Assembly: GCA_002104895.1 (NCBI GenBank)
Contig: MCFG01000272.1
Location: 1 to 64,000, forward strand
DNA from: Anaeromyces robustus
Taxonomy: Eukaryota > Neocallimastigomycota > Neocallimastigomycetes > Neocallimastigales > Neocallimastigaceae
DNA: 64,000 nt
Direction of reading: 5' to 3'
The position numbers and the translations under genes were made by a program. Under the pieces are notes generated by a model, which was given only the letters and a program-made list of their open reading frames with translations, did no database searches and was not told where the DNA came from. Every line of letters begins with the position of its first letter. Position 1 is the stretch's first letter. Below are positions 38,427-49,196 of the stretch, piece after piece.

Positions 38427-38721
38427 AAAAATATAAATTAATAATTTAGAAGGACCACTAAAGAGAATTTTATAATTTATATAGATAAAATCTTTAAATC
38501 AATAATTCTATTATAAACCATAATAATATAGAATTTACAGAAATAACCATTAATAGTATTTTTAAATATTATTTAAAATATAAATTAATAATTTATAAGG
38601 ACCACTAAATAGAATATTATAATTTATATGGATAAAATCTTTAAATCAATAATTCTATTATAAACCATAATAATATAGAATTTACAGATATAACCATTAA
38701 TAATATTTTTAAATATTATCT
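38427..38721. repeat. Tandem duplication, unit 147 bp
   Basis: Two units (38427-38573 and 38574-38721) share AAGGACCACTAAA, GATAAAATCTTTAAATCAAT, and CATAATAATATAGAATTTAC, with about six to ten substitutions between them. The function of the unit is unknown. Confidence 0.85.
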
Positions 38722-38729
38722 AAATTAAT

Positions 38730-39420
38730 AATAATAGTTTTAGATAAATTATTATAAGAATTATTTATTACTTAATATAATTATTAGAATGAATAATTAT
38801 TATATTATTCTAAAGAATTTCTTAAAAGTATTTTTAAATAATTATATCTAATTTCATTAAAAAAATTAATATAAACTTTTATTTATTTTTTCCCGCATTA
38901 ACTCTAGTTTTATTATTTCTTTCTAATATTAAAATCAAAATAAGATATATTTAAATAAATTTTTTTAATATTTTCTAAATTAATTAAATTATTCCTATTT
39001 AAATTGATTATTTTATATTACGATTTACTTTATAATACTCAATTATTTAAATACGTACAAATAAATTTTTTAGATCTAATTTTCTAGTGTTTTTTGTTAA
39101 TACTTTATGTTAATAAATAATATTAAAACTATTTGAAATTATTATTATTATTATTATTATTATAATTGTAATATTTTTTTTATTTTGAAAAATAAAAATA
39201 AAAAATTTATTTATAAAATTATCATTTATATTTTTGATTATTATTATTATTATTATTACCATTATTATTATTATTATTATTATTATTTTATAATAAAGAT
39301 TATTAAAAAAATAAAAAATAAAATTTTTTTCTACTTTTGTTTCATTTCAATTCTTATTTATTTAGTTATTTATTTCTCTGTTTTCTTAAGTAATTAGCTA
39401 TATTTTTAGGAATAGAAAAT
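38730..39420. other. AT-rich intergenic DNA
   Basis: ATT arrays at 39141-39163 and 39238-39285; no gene. Confidence 0.5.
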
Positions 39421-39424
39421 AATA

Positions 39425-40075
39425 TTTCAAAGATATTTCATTAATTAAATTGCTCTATGTTCGAATAAATATTTTACTATATTTTCATTTCCACTTCTAT
39501 ATGCATTATTATTTTTTTTTAGATTAAAGGAAGAGAATAAACTTCCATGTTTTTATTTATTATAAATAGTTATTAATACATTTAGATTTAATACATAAAA
39601 TAAAATAAATTAAAATAAAAAAAATACAACATATATTTAATATAAAAAAAAATATAATAAATTTTTGAAATAATAATATTTTCAATGTAGGGTACTATTC
39701 GGATTTTACTCCTCTTTATATAGTAAAATAATATAAAATAAAGAAGTAACATCTGAATTAAAGATAGTGTAGTGTCCATTAAACTCTTCCTTGGGTAATT
39801 GTCATTATTTCTAAAAAAAAAAAGAAGACTCCGAAGGCCCTATAATTGAAATAATTTACCTGGATTATATAATGGTGTTTTATCATGTAACATTTGTTTA
39901 TTTATATCTATTCCATGTTCGATTAAATATTTGAATATATTTTATTACCATTTCTAGATGTAATAAATAATGATGTTTCACCATCATTATTTTTATTAAT
40001 ATTTACTTCATGTTCAACTAAATTATTTCATTATGTTTTCATTTTCATTTAAACATGATTAAATAATTATGTTTC
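39425..40075 (-). pseudogene. Ankyrin-repeat gene relic, split by an inserted repeat
   Basis: On the minus strand, 40075-39858 reads as eroded ankyrin units (DGETSLF, then SRNGN, KYLIEHGIDIN, KQMLHDKTPLYNPG). 39508-39425 continues with YRSGNENIVKYLFEHRA. KYL(I/F)EHG(A/I)DIN is the helix-2/loop signature of ankyrin repeats. The two parts are separated by the dispersed repeat at 39511-39784, in an order compatible with insertion into one gene. Stops and frameshifts are present; no start is visible. Confidence 0.6.
39511..39784 (-). mobile_element. Dispersed poly(A)-tailed repeat, copy 2, inserted in the ankyrin relic
   Basis: Near-complete match to 10561-10858 (AAGGAAGAGAATA, ACTTCCATG, TACATTTAGATTTA, ACTCCTCTTTA, AACATCTGAATTAAAGATAG). 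On the minus strand it starts at GTTTAATGGACAC and ends with a run of A abutting the ankyrin sequence. An open frame in this copy is not conserved in copy 1, so it is not coding. I did not find a clear target-site duplication. Confidence 0.7.
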
Positions 40076-40084
40076 ATTGTATTA

Positions 40085-41040
40085 ACATTTTAAATATTTT
40101 TTAATAGTATAAATACAATAATTTTTTTTTTTTCATTATAACAGATAGTTAAAATACTTTTTTTTTTCTTTTTTTTAAAAATTTTTAAATAATATTTTAT
40201 TTATATATTTATATCTTTATTTGTACATATTTTTTTATAAATACATTTTTTTACATTTTATTTTAAATTACATTGTTTTTTTATAAATACATTGTATTAT
40301 ATTTTTTTTATTATTTACTTTTTTTTTTATTATTATTATTTATATCTATTTTCTTTTTCTTTTTTTCTTTAATTTAATATTAATTTTTTATATTATATTA
40401 ATTATTATTAAATATATATTGATAAATATTTCTCTATAAAAGAAAATAATATTTCTCTCTAATAGAAAAGATATCACTTAAGAATAATAATATCTAAAAT
40501 TAATTTTTTCTTTTTTTCTTTTTTTTTTTTTTTAAAATTTTTTTTTTATAATTTTTTTTTTAGTTTAAATATTATTAAATATTTTTTTTAATTGTTGTTC
40601 ATTTTGTTATTTTTTTACTAAATTTAGATAATAAAAGTAAAAAATTAATTCATATGATTTATTCATATGATAAAAATCATTTCCTTATAAATAAATAAAT
40701 AAATAAATAATAAATAAAAAAAAAAGTAATTTTCAAAATTACTATTTAAAAATATATATATATTTATTTATATATATATATTTATTTATTATATATTTAT
40801 TTTTTTTTTTAAAAATAAAAAATTATGTAATTCTTTTATATTGGAAATGATTATTATTATTATTTTTTTTTTATAATTTGTATTAAATTATAAATAAAAT
40901 ATTTCAAAAAAAAAAAAAAAAAAGAATAAATAAATATTTTAAATTATAAATAAAATATTCTTTTTTTTTCTTTTCCTAATTTAAATAAAATATTGGTTTA
41001 AATATTTAAAAAGAAAGAAAGAAAGAAAAGTTAAAAGAAA
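40085..41040. other. A/T-only intergenic DNA
   Basis: T-runs, (TA)n and short AAAT repeats; 3' flank of the large repeat protein. No gene seen. Confidence 0.6.
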
Positions 41041-41045
41041 AATAA

Positions 41046-44000
41046 TTAAACAGCTTTTCTTCCTTCAGCCTTACCGTAATTAACATAATGAATGAAATAA
41101 AATTCAAGATCATTACCAAAGAGATTTCTTAAATCTTCATAATTACTCTTATAAGTATTAACGTTGAAAAGTTCAGAACCAATTCTACCTTCTTTCATAC
41201 CATATTCAATGAAATGATTATAATATTTTTTAAGATCACTACCAAAAGCATTTCTTAAATCTTGATATTTATCCTTATAATATTGAACATTAAAAATTTC
41301 ACAAGCTACTCTACCTTCTTTCATACCATATTCAATATAATGATTATAATATTTTTTAAGATCATTACCAAAAGCATTTCTTAAATCTTGATATTTATCT
41401 TTATAATATTGAACATCAAAAATAACATGAGCTTGTCTACCTTCTTTCATACCATATTGTACAAAATGATTGTAAACAGCATTCTTTTCGTAACCAAAAG
41501 CTTTTCTAAGATCTTCATATTTATTAATATAGAAGTCAAAATTGTAAATTGGTGAATTATTATTAGTAGTATCAAAAGCTTCTCTACCTTCAGCCTTACC
41601 ATAATTAACAAAATGGTAATAATATTTAGCAAGATCATTACCGAAAAGTTTACGAACATCTTCAAAATTATTTTTATAAACGTAAACATCGAAAACTTCA
41701 GAACCTTGTCTACCTTCTTTCATACCCTTTTCAACAAAATGAGTATAGTATTCTTTATAATTAGTACCAAGAGAACTTCTTACATCTTCATACTTCTTTC
41801 TATAAAATTGAATATTAAAGATTTCACAAGCTTGTCTACCTTCCTTCATACCATATTCAATATAATGATTATAATATTTAGCAAGATCATTACCAAAAGC
41901 ATTTCTTAAATCTTCATATTTATTTTTGTAGAATTGAACATCAAAAATAACATGAGCTTGTCTTCCTTCCTTCATACCATACTTTACAAAATGATCATGA
42001 ACTGCATTCTTATCATAACCAAAAGCTTTTCTAAGATCTTCATATTTATTAATATAGAAATCAAAATTATAAATTGGAGAATCAAAAGAATTGGAATCAA
42101 CAGCAACTAATTTTTCTTCCTTTCCGAAATATTCATAATTAATATAGTATTTTTCAAGATTATTACCGAAAAGAGTTTTAACATCTTCATACTTATTTTT
42201 GTAAAAGTAAACATCGAAAGCATCAGAACCTTGTCTACCTTCTTTCATACCCTTTTCTAAGAAATGGTTATAATATTCAATATAATTATCACCATAAGCA
42301 TATAATAAATCATCATATTTATTTTTATAATATTGAACATTGAGAACAGCAGAAGCTTGTCTACCTTCTTTCATACCATATTCAATGAAATGATTATAAT
42401 ATTTAGCAAGATCATTACCAAAAGCTTTTCTTAAATCTTCATATTTATTCTTATAGAATTGAACATCGAAAATAACACTAGCTTGTCTACCTTCCTTCAT
42501 ACCATATTCATTGAAATGTTTTTTAATAGCATCAATATCATAGCCAAAAGCATCTCTAACATCACGATATTTATTGAAATAGAAATCAACATTAAATATT
42601 GGAGTATTAACATTAGTAGTAGTAGTAGTAATATTTCTACCATCAGCCTTACCATAATTAATATAATGCATATAATAAGATTCAAGATCATCACCAAAAG
42701 TTTTTCTTAAATCTTCATAAGCATTTTTATAGGCAAGAACATTAAAGACTTCACTGGCTTGTCTACCTTCATCTATACCATAATTATAGAAATGATTATA
42801 ATAATTTTCATTGGCATTACCATAACTATAAATTAAATCATCATATTTATTCTTATAATATTGTAAATCGAAAAGTTCAGAAGCTTGTCTACCTTCTTTC
42901 ATACCATATTCAACAAAATGATTATAATATTTAGCAAGATCATTACCAAAAGCTTTTCTTAAGTCTTCATATTTATTCTTATAGAATTGAACATCGAAAA
43001 TGATACTAGCTTGTCTACCTTCTTTCATACCATATTGTACAAAATGATTATAAACAGCAGTAGCATCATTACCAAAAGTTTTTCTTATATCTTCATATTT
43101 AGTAATATAGAAATTGAAATTGAAAATAACAGAATCATAAATACTTAAATCGGAAGCAATTTTACCATCATCTTTACCATAATTAATATAATCAATATAA
43201 TATTTTGGAAGATTATCACCGAAAAGTTCTCTAATATCTTCATATCTATCTTTATAATATTTAACATCAAAAGCATCAGAAGCTTGTCTACCTTCCTTCA
43301 TACCATATTCTACAAAATGATTAAAGTATTTTGTTAAATCATCACCAAAAGCATCTCTTAAATCTTCATACTTTTTTTTATAGTATTGAACATCAAAAAC
43401 GATACTAGCTTGTCTACCTTCCTTCATACCATATTCTAAGAAATGATTATAATATTTGGTAAGGTCATTACCAAAAGCTTTTCTTAAATCTTCATATCTA
43501 TTTTTGTAGAATTGAACATCAAAAACAACACTAGCTTGTCTTCCTTCCTTCATACCATATTCTTTGAAATGTTTATTAATGGCAGTAGCATCATATCCAA
43601 AAGCATCTCTAATATCAAGATATTTATTGAAATAGAAATCAACATTAAAGATAGCAGAGTCTAATTTATAATCTGGTTTAGCATTTCTACCTTCACCTTT
43701 ACCATAATCAATATAATGAATATAATATCTTACAAGATCATCACCATAAGCTTTTCTTAAATCTTCATATCTATCTTTGTAAGCAAGAACATTGAAAATT
43801 TCACTACCTTGTCTATTTTCTTCTAAACCATATATAGCAAAATGTTTATAATAACTAACAAGATTATTACCATAAACATAAACTAAATCATCATATTTGT
43901 TTTTATAATATTGGACATTAAAAAGTTCAGAAGCTTGTCTACCTTCTTTCATACCATATTCAACAAAATGATTATAATATTTGGCAAGATCATTACCAAA

Positions 44001-44282
44001 AGCATTTTTTAAATCTTCATATTTATTCTTGTAGAATTGAACATCAAAAATGACACTAGCTTGTCTTCCTTCTTTCATACCATATTGTACGAAATGATTA
44101 TGCACAGCATTTTCATCATTTCCAAAAGCTTTTTTAATATCTTGATATTTCTTAATATAGAAATCAAAATTATAAATGGTAGCGTCAGAACTAACTGAAT
44201 TTAAACCATATTTTCCATTGGAAGCACCCAATGTTGAATTAATACAAATTATTAATAAAAATAAAATAAAATGACAATTCAT
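41046..44282 (-). CDS. Secreted protein of 24 tandem repeats arranged as six groups of four
   Basis: A single intact frame of 1,078 residues with a signal peptide (residues 1-20, ending STLGA). The rest is 24 repeats of about 42 residues with consensus FDVQFYKNKYEDLR then AFGNDL...YYNHF.EYGMKEGRQAS. By position they form six super-units of four. Unit 1 begins (I/Y)FN(V/F)DFY(F/I); unit 2 is nearly invariant; unit 3 is most variable; unit 4 ends YGK.(E/D)GR plus a short Ser/Thr/Asn/Asp-rich linker. The repeat resembles bacterial extracellular repeats with the Y...YPDV...F/AG...HY...G..EGR pattern. There are no catalytic or membrane segments. I infer a surface or matrix protein, possibly for binding; ligand unknown. 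Codons are strikingly uniform between units, consistent with recent amplification. Confidence 0.9.
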   Translation of the reverse strand: MNCHFILFLLIICINSTLGASNGKYGLNSVSSDATIYNFDFYIKKYQDIKKAFGNDENAVHNHFVQYGMKEGRQASVIFDVQFYKNKYEDLKNAFGNDLAKYYNHFVEYGMKEGRQASELFNVQYYKNKYDDLVYVYGNNLVSYYKHFAIYGLEENRQGSEIFNVLAYKDRYEDLRKAYGDDLVRYYIHYIDYGKGEGRNAKPDYKLDSAIFNVDFYFNKYLDIRDAFGYDATAINKHFKEYGMKEGRQASVVFDVQFYKNRYEDLRKAFGNDLTKYYNHFLEYGMKEGRQASIVFDVQYYKKKYEDLRDAFGDDLTKYFNHFVEYGMKEGRQASDAFDVKYYKDRYEDIRELFGDNLPKYYIDYINYGKDDGKIASDLSIYDSVIFNFNFYITKYEDIRKTFGNDATAVYNHFVQYGMKEGRQASIIFDVQFYKNKYEDLRKAFGNDLAKYYNHFVEYGMKEGRQASELFDLQYYKNKYDDLIYSYGNANENYYNHFYNYGIDEGRQASEVFNVLAYKNAYEDLRKTFGDDLESYYMHYINYGKADGRNITTTTTNVNTPIFNVDFYFNKYRDVRDAFGYDIDAIKKHFNEYGMKEGRQASVIFDVQFYKNKYEDLRKAFGNDLAKYYNHFIEYGMKEGRQASAVLNVQYYKNKYDDLLYAYGDNYIEYYNHFLEKGMKEGRQGSDAFDVYFYKNKYEDVKTLFGNNLEKYYINYEYFGKEEKLVAVDSNSFDSPIYNFDFYINKYEDLRKAFGYDKNAVHDHFVKYGMKEGRQAHVIFDVQFYKNKYEDLRNAFGNDLAKYYNHYIEYGMKEGRQACEIFNIQFYRKKYEDVRSSLGTNYKEYYTHFVEKGMKEGRQGSEVFDVYVYKNNFEDVRKLFGNDLAKYYYHFVNYGKAEGREAFDTTNNNSPIYNFDFYINKYEDLRKAFGYEKNAVYNHFVQYGMKEGRQAHVIFDVQYYKDKYQDLRNAFGNDLKKYYNHYIEYGMKEGRVACEIFNVQYYKDKYQDLRNAFGSDLKKYYNHFIEYGMKEGRIGSELFNVNTYKSNYEDLRNLFGNDLEFYFIHYVNYGKAEGRKAV

Positions 44283-44307
44283 TTTTATTTTTTATTTTTT
44301 ATTTTTT

Positions 44308-44341
<34 letters not shown>

Positions 44342-46305
44342 GGAATTAAATAATAACTTAAATATATTTTAAAAAAAATTTTATTTTTATTAACAAATTA
44401 TTATTTTTAAAAATTTTTTTTAATTTGTAATTTGTATTAATTTCTTAAATATTTTATTTAATTTAGAGATTATAAATTTTTATACAGTATTTTTCATTGC
44501 TTTTATATGAAAAATTAGAATAAATATAAAATAAACATTAACTATGAATAAACCTTTTTAATATTTTATTTATTTAATTATATTTAATTACCCTTTTTTT
44601 TTTTTTGTTTTTTTTTTTTCATAATATTTTTATCAATGTAATTTATATTTAATTAAGGTTTAGTATTATAAATATTGTATACAATCTAACAATAATATTA
44701 AAAATAGAAAGAAACAATGATAAATAATAATAATACTAATAATATTTGAATTTTGATAAAAATATAAAGTGTAAATATTTTATTAAAATTCATTAAATTA
44801 TAATTATAATTATTATTATTTGATTTTTATTATTATTATTATGATTATTGATATATTAAGATTATAAATTATAATTATTAACAATTATATTAAGATTATT
44901 AATTTTTATAAATCATAAATTATTTAAATTATATTATAAAATAATATTATGTATTGTATTATTATAAATAAGTAGTATTATATAATAATAAAAATTTTAA
45001 TTATTTTAATCATTATTAGTATATTATGATTACAATTATAATAATTATTATTATTGATATTTTTAATTATGAATATATATTGATTTTATTGATTTTTATA
45101 ATTATTTAATTATTTATTTAATATTATATCATTTTTTGCATTTTTATTTTTTTCTATTATTAATTTTGTTTCTCTTTTTTTTTTTTTTTTTTTTCCCTTT
45201 ATTCTCTTTGTATTTTTTTACTTTTATAATATTTAAAAATTGTTGTCAATTTTTTCCAATTATCAAAATTTAAAGTTATGGATCATTTTATTGGTTGTAT
45301 TAATGATCCATACTTTCAATTTTGGATTTTTATATAAATTAAAGTTTATAAAATTTTATTAAAAACTTTATTACCTATGATTTTAATTATTATTAATTAT
45401 TACTTTATTATTGTTGGATGATAGATGATACAATTATTCAACCACACAAAATTTTTAATTTTTTTATTTATCTTTATAACTATCACTCATTAATGACCAC
45501 ATTTGAACATATTAAATATCAATAGTATACAATAAATAAATAAATAGATAAATAAATAAATAGATAAATAAATAAATAGATAAATAAATAAATAAAATAA
45601 TATTGATTGAATAATAAATAATGAATAATAAATAAATAAATAGATTATTTAAACTTTAGATATTAAATCGTATTAAAAAAATTGTTATTATGGATAACAA
45701 ATTTGAAAATTAAAGATAAAAAAATAATATTACAAAATCAATTATAATTAATAATTTTATTTATTTTAACTATAAAAAATATATTAAAATACTTTAAATT
45801 AAAAATTTAATTTAAATTAAATATTAAATATTCAATTTATGATTATTAAAAAGAAAAAAGTAAAGAAGAAAAAGAAGAAAGAGAAAAAAAGAATTATTTA
45901 ATGTCTCATTATTACATTGTTTATTTATTTATTCGTATTTATTTATTTATTTATTCATATTTATTTATTTATTAATTTTTATTTTATTCACTTACTATTT
46001 ATTGATAAATTAATTAATTAATTTATATATGAAGAAATGTATTTTTTATTTCTTTTCCTCCTAACTTTTCTTCTTTTCTTTTTTTTAATTGCAATAATAA
46101 ATATTAAATATATTACATATTAAATTTTGTGTGTGTAATCGAAACATTATTATTATATAATATGACATAAGATATATTATCAAATATATTACATAAATCT
46201 AATAAAATATAATAAATAAATATAAAATAAGTATAATAAATAAATAAATAAATAATAAATATAAAATATTTATTTTTTTTTTGTTAATAGTTTTTTTTTT
46301 GAAAT
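44283..46305. other. A/T-rich intergenic DNA
   Basis: Upstream side of the repeat-protein gene begins with TTTTTATTTTTTATTTT repeats and (TA)n. Further on are a 10-bp inverted repeat ATGGATCATT/AATGATCCAT (45279-45312) and AAAT/AGAT microsatellite (45530-45600). No gene recognised. Confidence 0.55.
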
Positions 46306-46309
46306 ATAA

Positions 46310-46810
46310 AAGTTTAAAAATTTTTTATTCTTTTTTTCTTAGGATTGCATATGAATAATATTTATTATTTGATGTATTATATATTACATTATATTATAAT
46401 ATATAATATTTTATTTATTTAATATATCATATTATATTATATTATATTATATTTAAAAAAACGGAACAATGATGATATGATTTTAATACTTAAATAAAAT
46501 GAGAAGATAATTTATTTATAGTGAGAAAGATAAAGGATAGTTTTGTTTTATTTTAATTACAAAAAATATAAATTGAAAAATTTTTTATTTTTTTTTTCTT
46601 AGGATGGCATAGGAAAAAGTTTATTATATGATGTATTATATATTACATTATATTATAATATGTACTATTTTATTTATTTAATATACTATACTATACTACA
46701 CTATACTATACTATATTATATTATATTATATTATATTATATTATATTATATTATATTATATTATATTATATTATATTATATTATATTATATTATATTATA
46801 TTATATGATA
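46310..46810. repeat. Local duplication ending in a long (TATTA)n tract
   Basis: About 46310-46452 and about 46565-46695 share TTTTTTTCTTAGGAT(T/G)GCATA, GATGTATTATATATTACATT and ATTTTATTTATTTAATATA. The second copy runs into (CTATA)n then (TTATA)n, period 5, to about 46806. A similar period-5 tract lies at 48500-48555. Confidence 0.8.
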
Positions 46811-46984
46811 TTATATACATTATGCATGATATATATTGTATATAATTAATAATAATATCTTGTATTATATTCTGTGAAATTCTTCAAAAGAATTTTTTTA
46901 GTTTAAAAAATGAAAAGTGAAGTATAATTAAATTATTAAATATTCAATAATGAAATAAAATAATATAAAATAAAAATAAGAATA

Positions 46985-47210
46985 AAAAGGAGAGATTGTC
47001 AAATTATAGAAAATGTTTTCAATAAATTGAAGGGACAAACTAATAACGAAAATTCTATAATAAATCAAGATTTTAAATCATTAAATATAACAATAACAAT
47101 CAAGTTATTGAAATGTAATTTTTTATATATTTTACTTAATTAAAATCAATAGTTTGTCATCAGCACTATGATGATGGAACAGGAGGAGGATCAAACTATA
47201 AATAATATTT
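46985..47210 (+). pseudogene. Short degraded coding remnant
   Basis: The plus strand reads RRDCQIIENVFNKLKG, QTNNENSIINQDFKSLNITI before stopping near 47140. Slightly downstream, another frame reads HYDDGTGGGSNYK. The DC...I...L.G start is reminiscent of N-terminal caps of fungal leucine-rich-repeat proteins, but this is weak. No start codon or signal peptide is attached. Confidence 0.25.
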
Positions 47211-47214
47211 AATA

Positions 47215-47920
47215 AATAATAATAAAACAGTTAAATATTAAAATATATGCACGTGGTGATATGAAAAGTTTTGTATATATAATTTATAATAATAATAGTA
47301 ATAATAATGATAATAATAAAAACAAATCTACTAAAATATAGAAATAAAAAAATAATAATAGTAAAGGTAATAAGGTAAAAATAATAAAAATTAATAATAA
47401 AGATAATAATGTAAAAATAATAAAAATTATAATAAAAATTAACTTATAAAGAATCAAAGCAAAAAAAATTCAATAAAAAAAACATAATAAGAATAATAAT
47501 GAAAATTAACTAATACAGAATCAAAACGAAAAAGAAAAGTTCAATAAAAAAAACATAATAGAATTAAGAAAATAACCTAAATTTTATTAAATGAAAAGTT
47601 TTTATAACAAATTAAATAAATAAATATAAAATACTTTTTAAAGGAAATCATCAGAAATTAGTTATAAAGAAAAAGTTTATGTAACTTTTTTATTTTTATT
47701 TTATATTATTTTTATATTATCTTTTTTTAGATAATATAAAAATGCTTTTATTTTCAATTTTTTTTTAATTTTAAAAATTAAAATTGAATGAATAAAAATT
47801 AATATAAAAACAACACAAGAAATAATAAATACTTAGAATAATATTTTCAAATAGAAATAGAATGAAATGCTTTTTCAAAATTGTCTTTTTTTTTAAAATC
47901 TATCATAATGACTATATCAT

Positions 47921-47954
<34 letters not shown>

Positions 47955-48000
47955 TATTTTCATGAAAAAATAAATAATGAATTTTTATAGACTTTTCATG
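47215..48000. other. A/T-rich DNA
   Basis: AAT/AAAT-rich sequence with two near-copies of AATCAAAGCAAAAAA...AATAAAAAAAACATAATA at about 47450-47490 and 47518-47562. No gene. Confidence 0.5.
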
Positions 48001-48004
48001 CAAT

Positions 48005-48240
48005 ATTTCACATGAATATATCGGAATTAAATTCCATACCTTACCATTTAGGCGTCAGAAGTCCCTTAGTGTATTAATATATTTTACATTTACACTTAAA
48101 AACTCTAATGCTAACTTAATAATGGGTTCAATCTATAAGTTCTACATATAAAGAGTGGTTACCAAGAAAACTTCACAATAATAAAGAGCTGCATACCATA
48201 TTATTAGGACTTTAGTTCCACTTAATATACATATACTAAT
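48005..48240. other. Unassigned patch of more normal composition
   Basis: About 235 bases of higher GC, starting near a GGAATTAAATTCC hairpin (48021), followed by ACCTTACCATTTAGGCGTCA and TAATGGGTTCAATCTATAAG. No open frame on either strand. It may be a transposon or RNA-gene remnant. Confidence 0.35.
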
Positions 48241-48249
48241 ATTATATTT

Positions 48250-49106
48250 TATAAATAATTATAAAAATATGAAAATGTTTATTATTATTTTTAGTTAAAT
48301 ATAACAATTGAAAATTTTATTTATTTATATATATTAATAATATATTATACCATATAATAATAAATTTTTTTATAATTGTTCATATAAACGTAATCTAATA
48401 TTAATATATTTATTAATTTATTTCTTTATTAATTTATTTATTAACCATATTGTTTACATTTTAACAATCCACTATTAAAATTATCATAATTATTTTATAT
48501 GTTATATTATATTATATTATATTATATTATAATATATTATATTATATTATATATATTTATTATATTATATTAATAATGATAATATTTTATCATAATTATT
48601 ATCATAATTATTATTATTTATTATTATTAAAATAATAATAATTGATTTAAATTAACAATATTATGATGAAAGTTGATATTAATATTATACTAAACTAACA
48701 CAAACCTTCTGTAAAAACACAAAGGTAAACACAAATTTTTATACTTCATAAAATAAAAATATTGAACATTAATATTATACTAAAGAAAAAAAAAAAAACA
48801 CAAACATTCAATTATTAACATTCAATTTTTATATTGACATTAATATTATTCTAACAGCTTAAATAAATATAAAAAATTTTTTCAAAAATATTATTTATTA
48901 TTTATTAATTATTATTTATTAACTATTAATTATTTTTATTTTTTATTTTTTTTTATCTTTTAAATTAATTATTCTAATTGTTAATTGGTATCTTTAATAA
49001 ATATTGATTATAATTTTAAAAACTTTAAAATGTAAATCATAGTAAAATGAAAATTTTAAATTTAAAATTTAAATAAAAATAGATTTTATATAATTATAAT
49101 TATTAG

Positions 49107-49149
<43 letters not shown>

Positions 49150-49164
49150 TACTTATTTGTTTTT

Positions 49165-49196
<32 letters not shown>

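Noticed and set aside
39588-39779. 63-residue ORF inside the dispersed repeat
   Set aside because: Its ATG is GTG in the other copy and is followed there by a stop; not conserved, so not coding.
41447-42710. Open frames on other frames and the opposite strand inside the 24-repeat gene
   Set aside because: Explained by the period of the repeat in the real gene; residue composition is poor in charged/ordered content.
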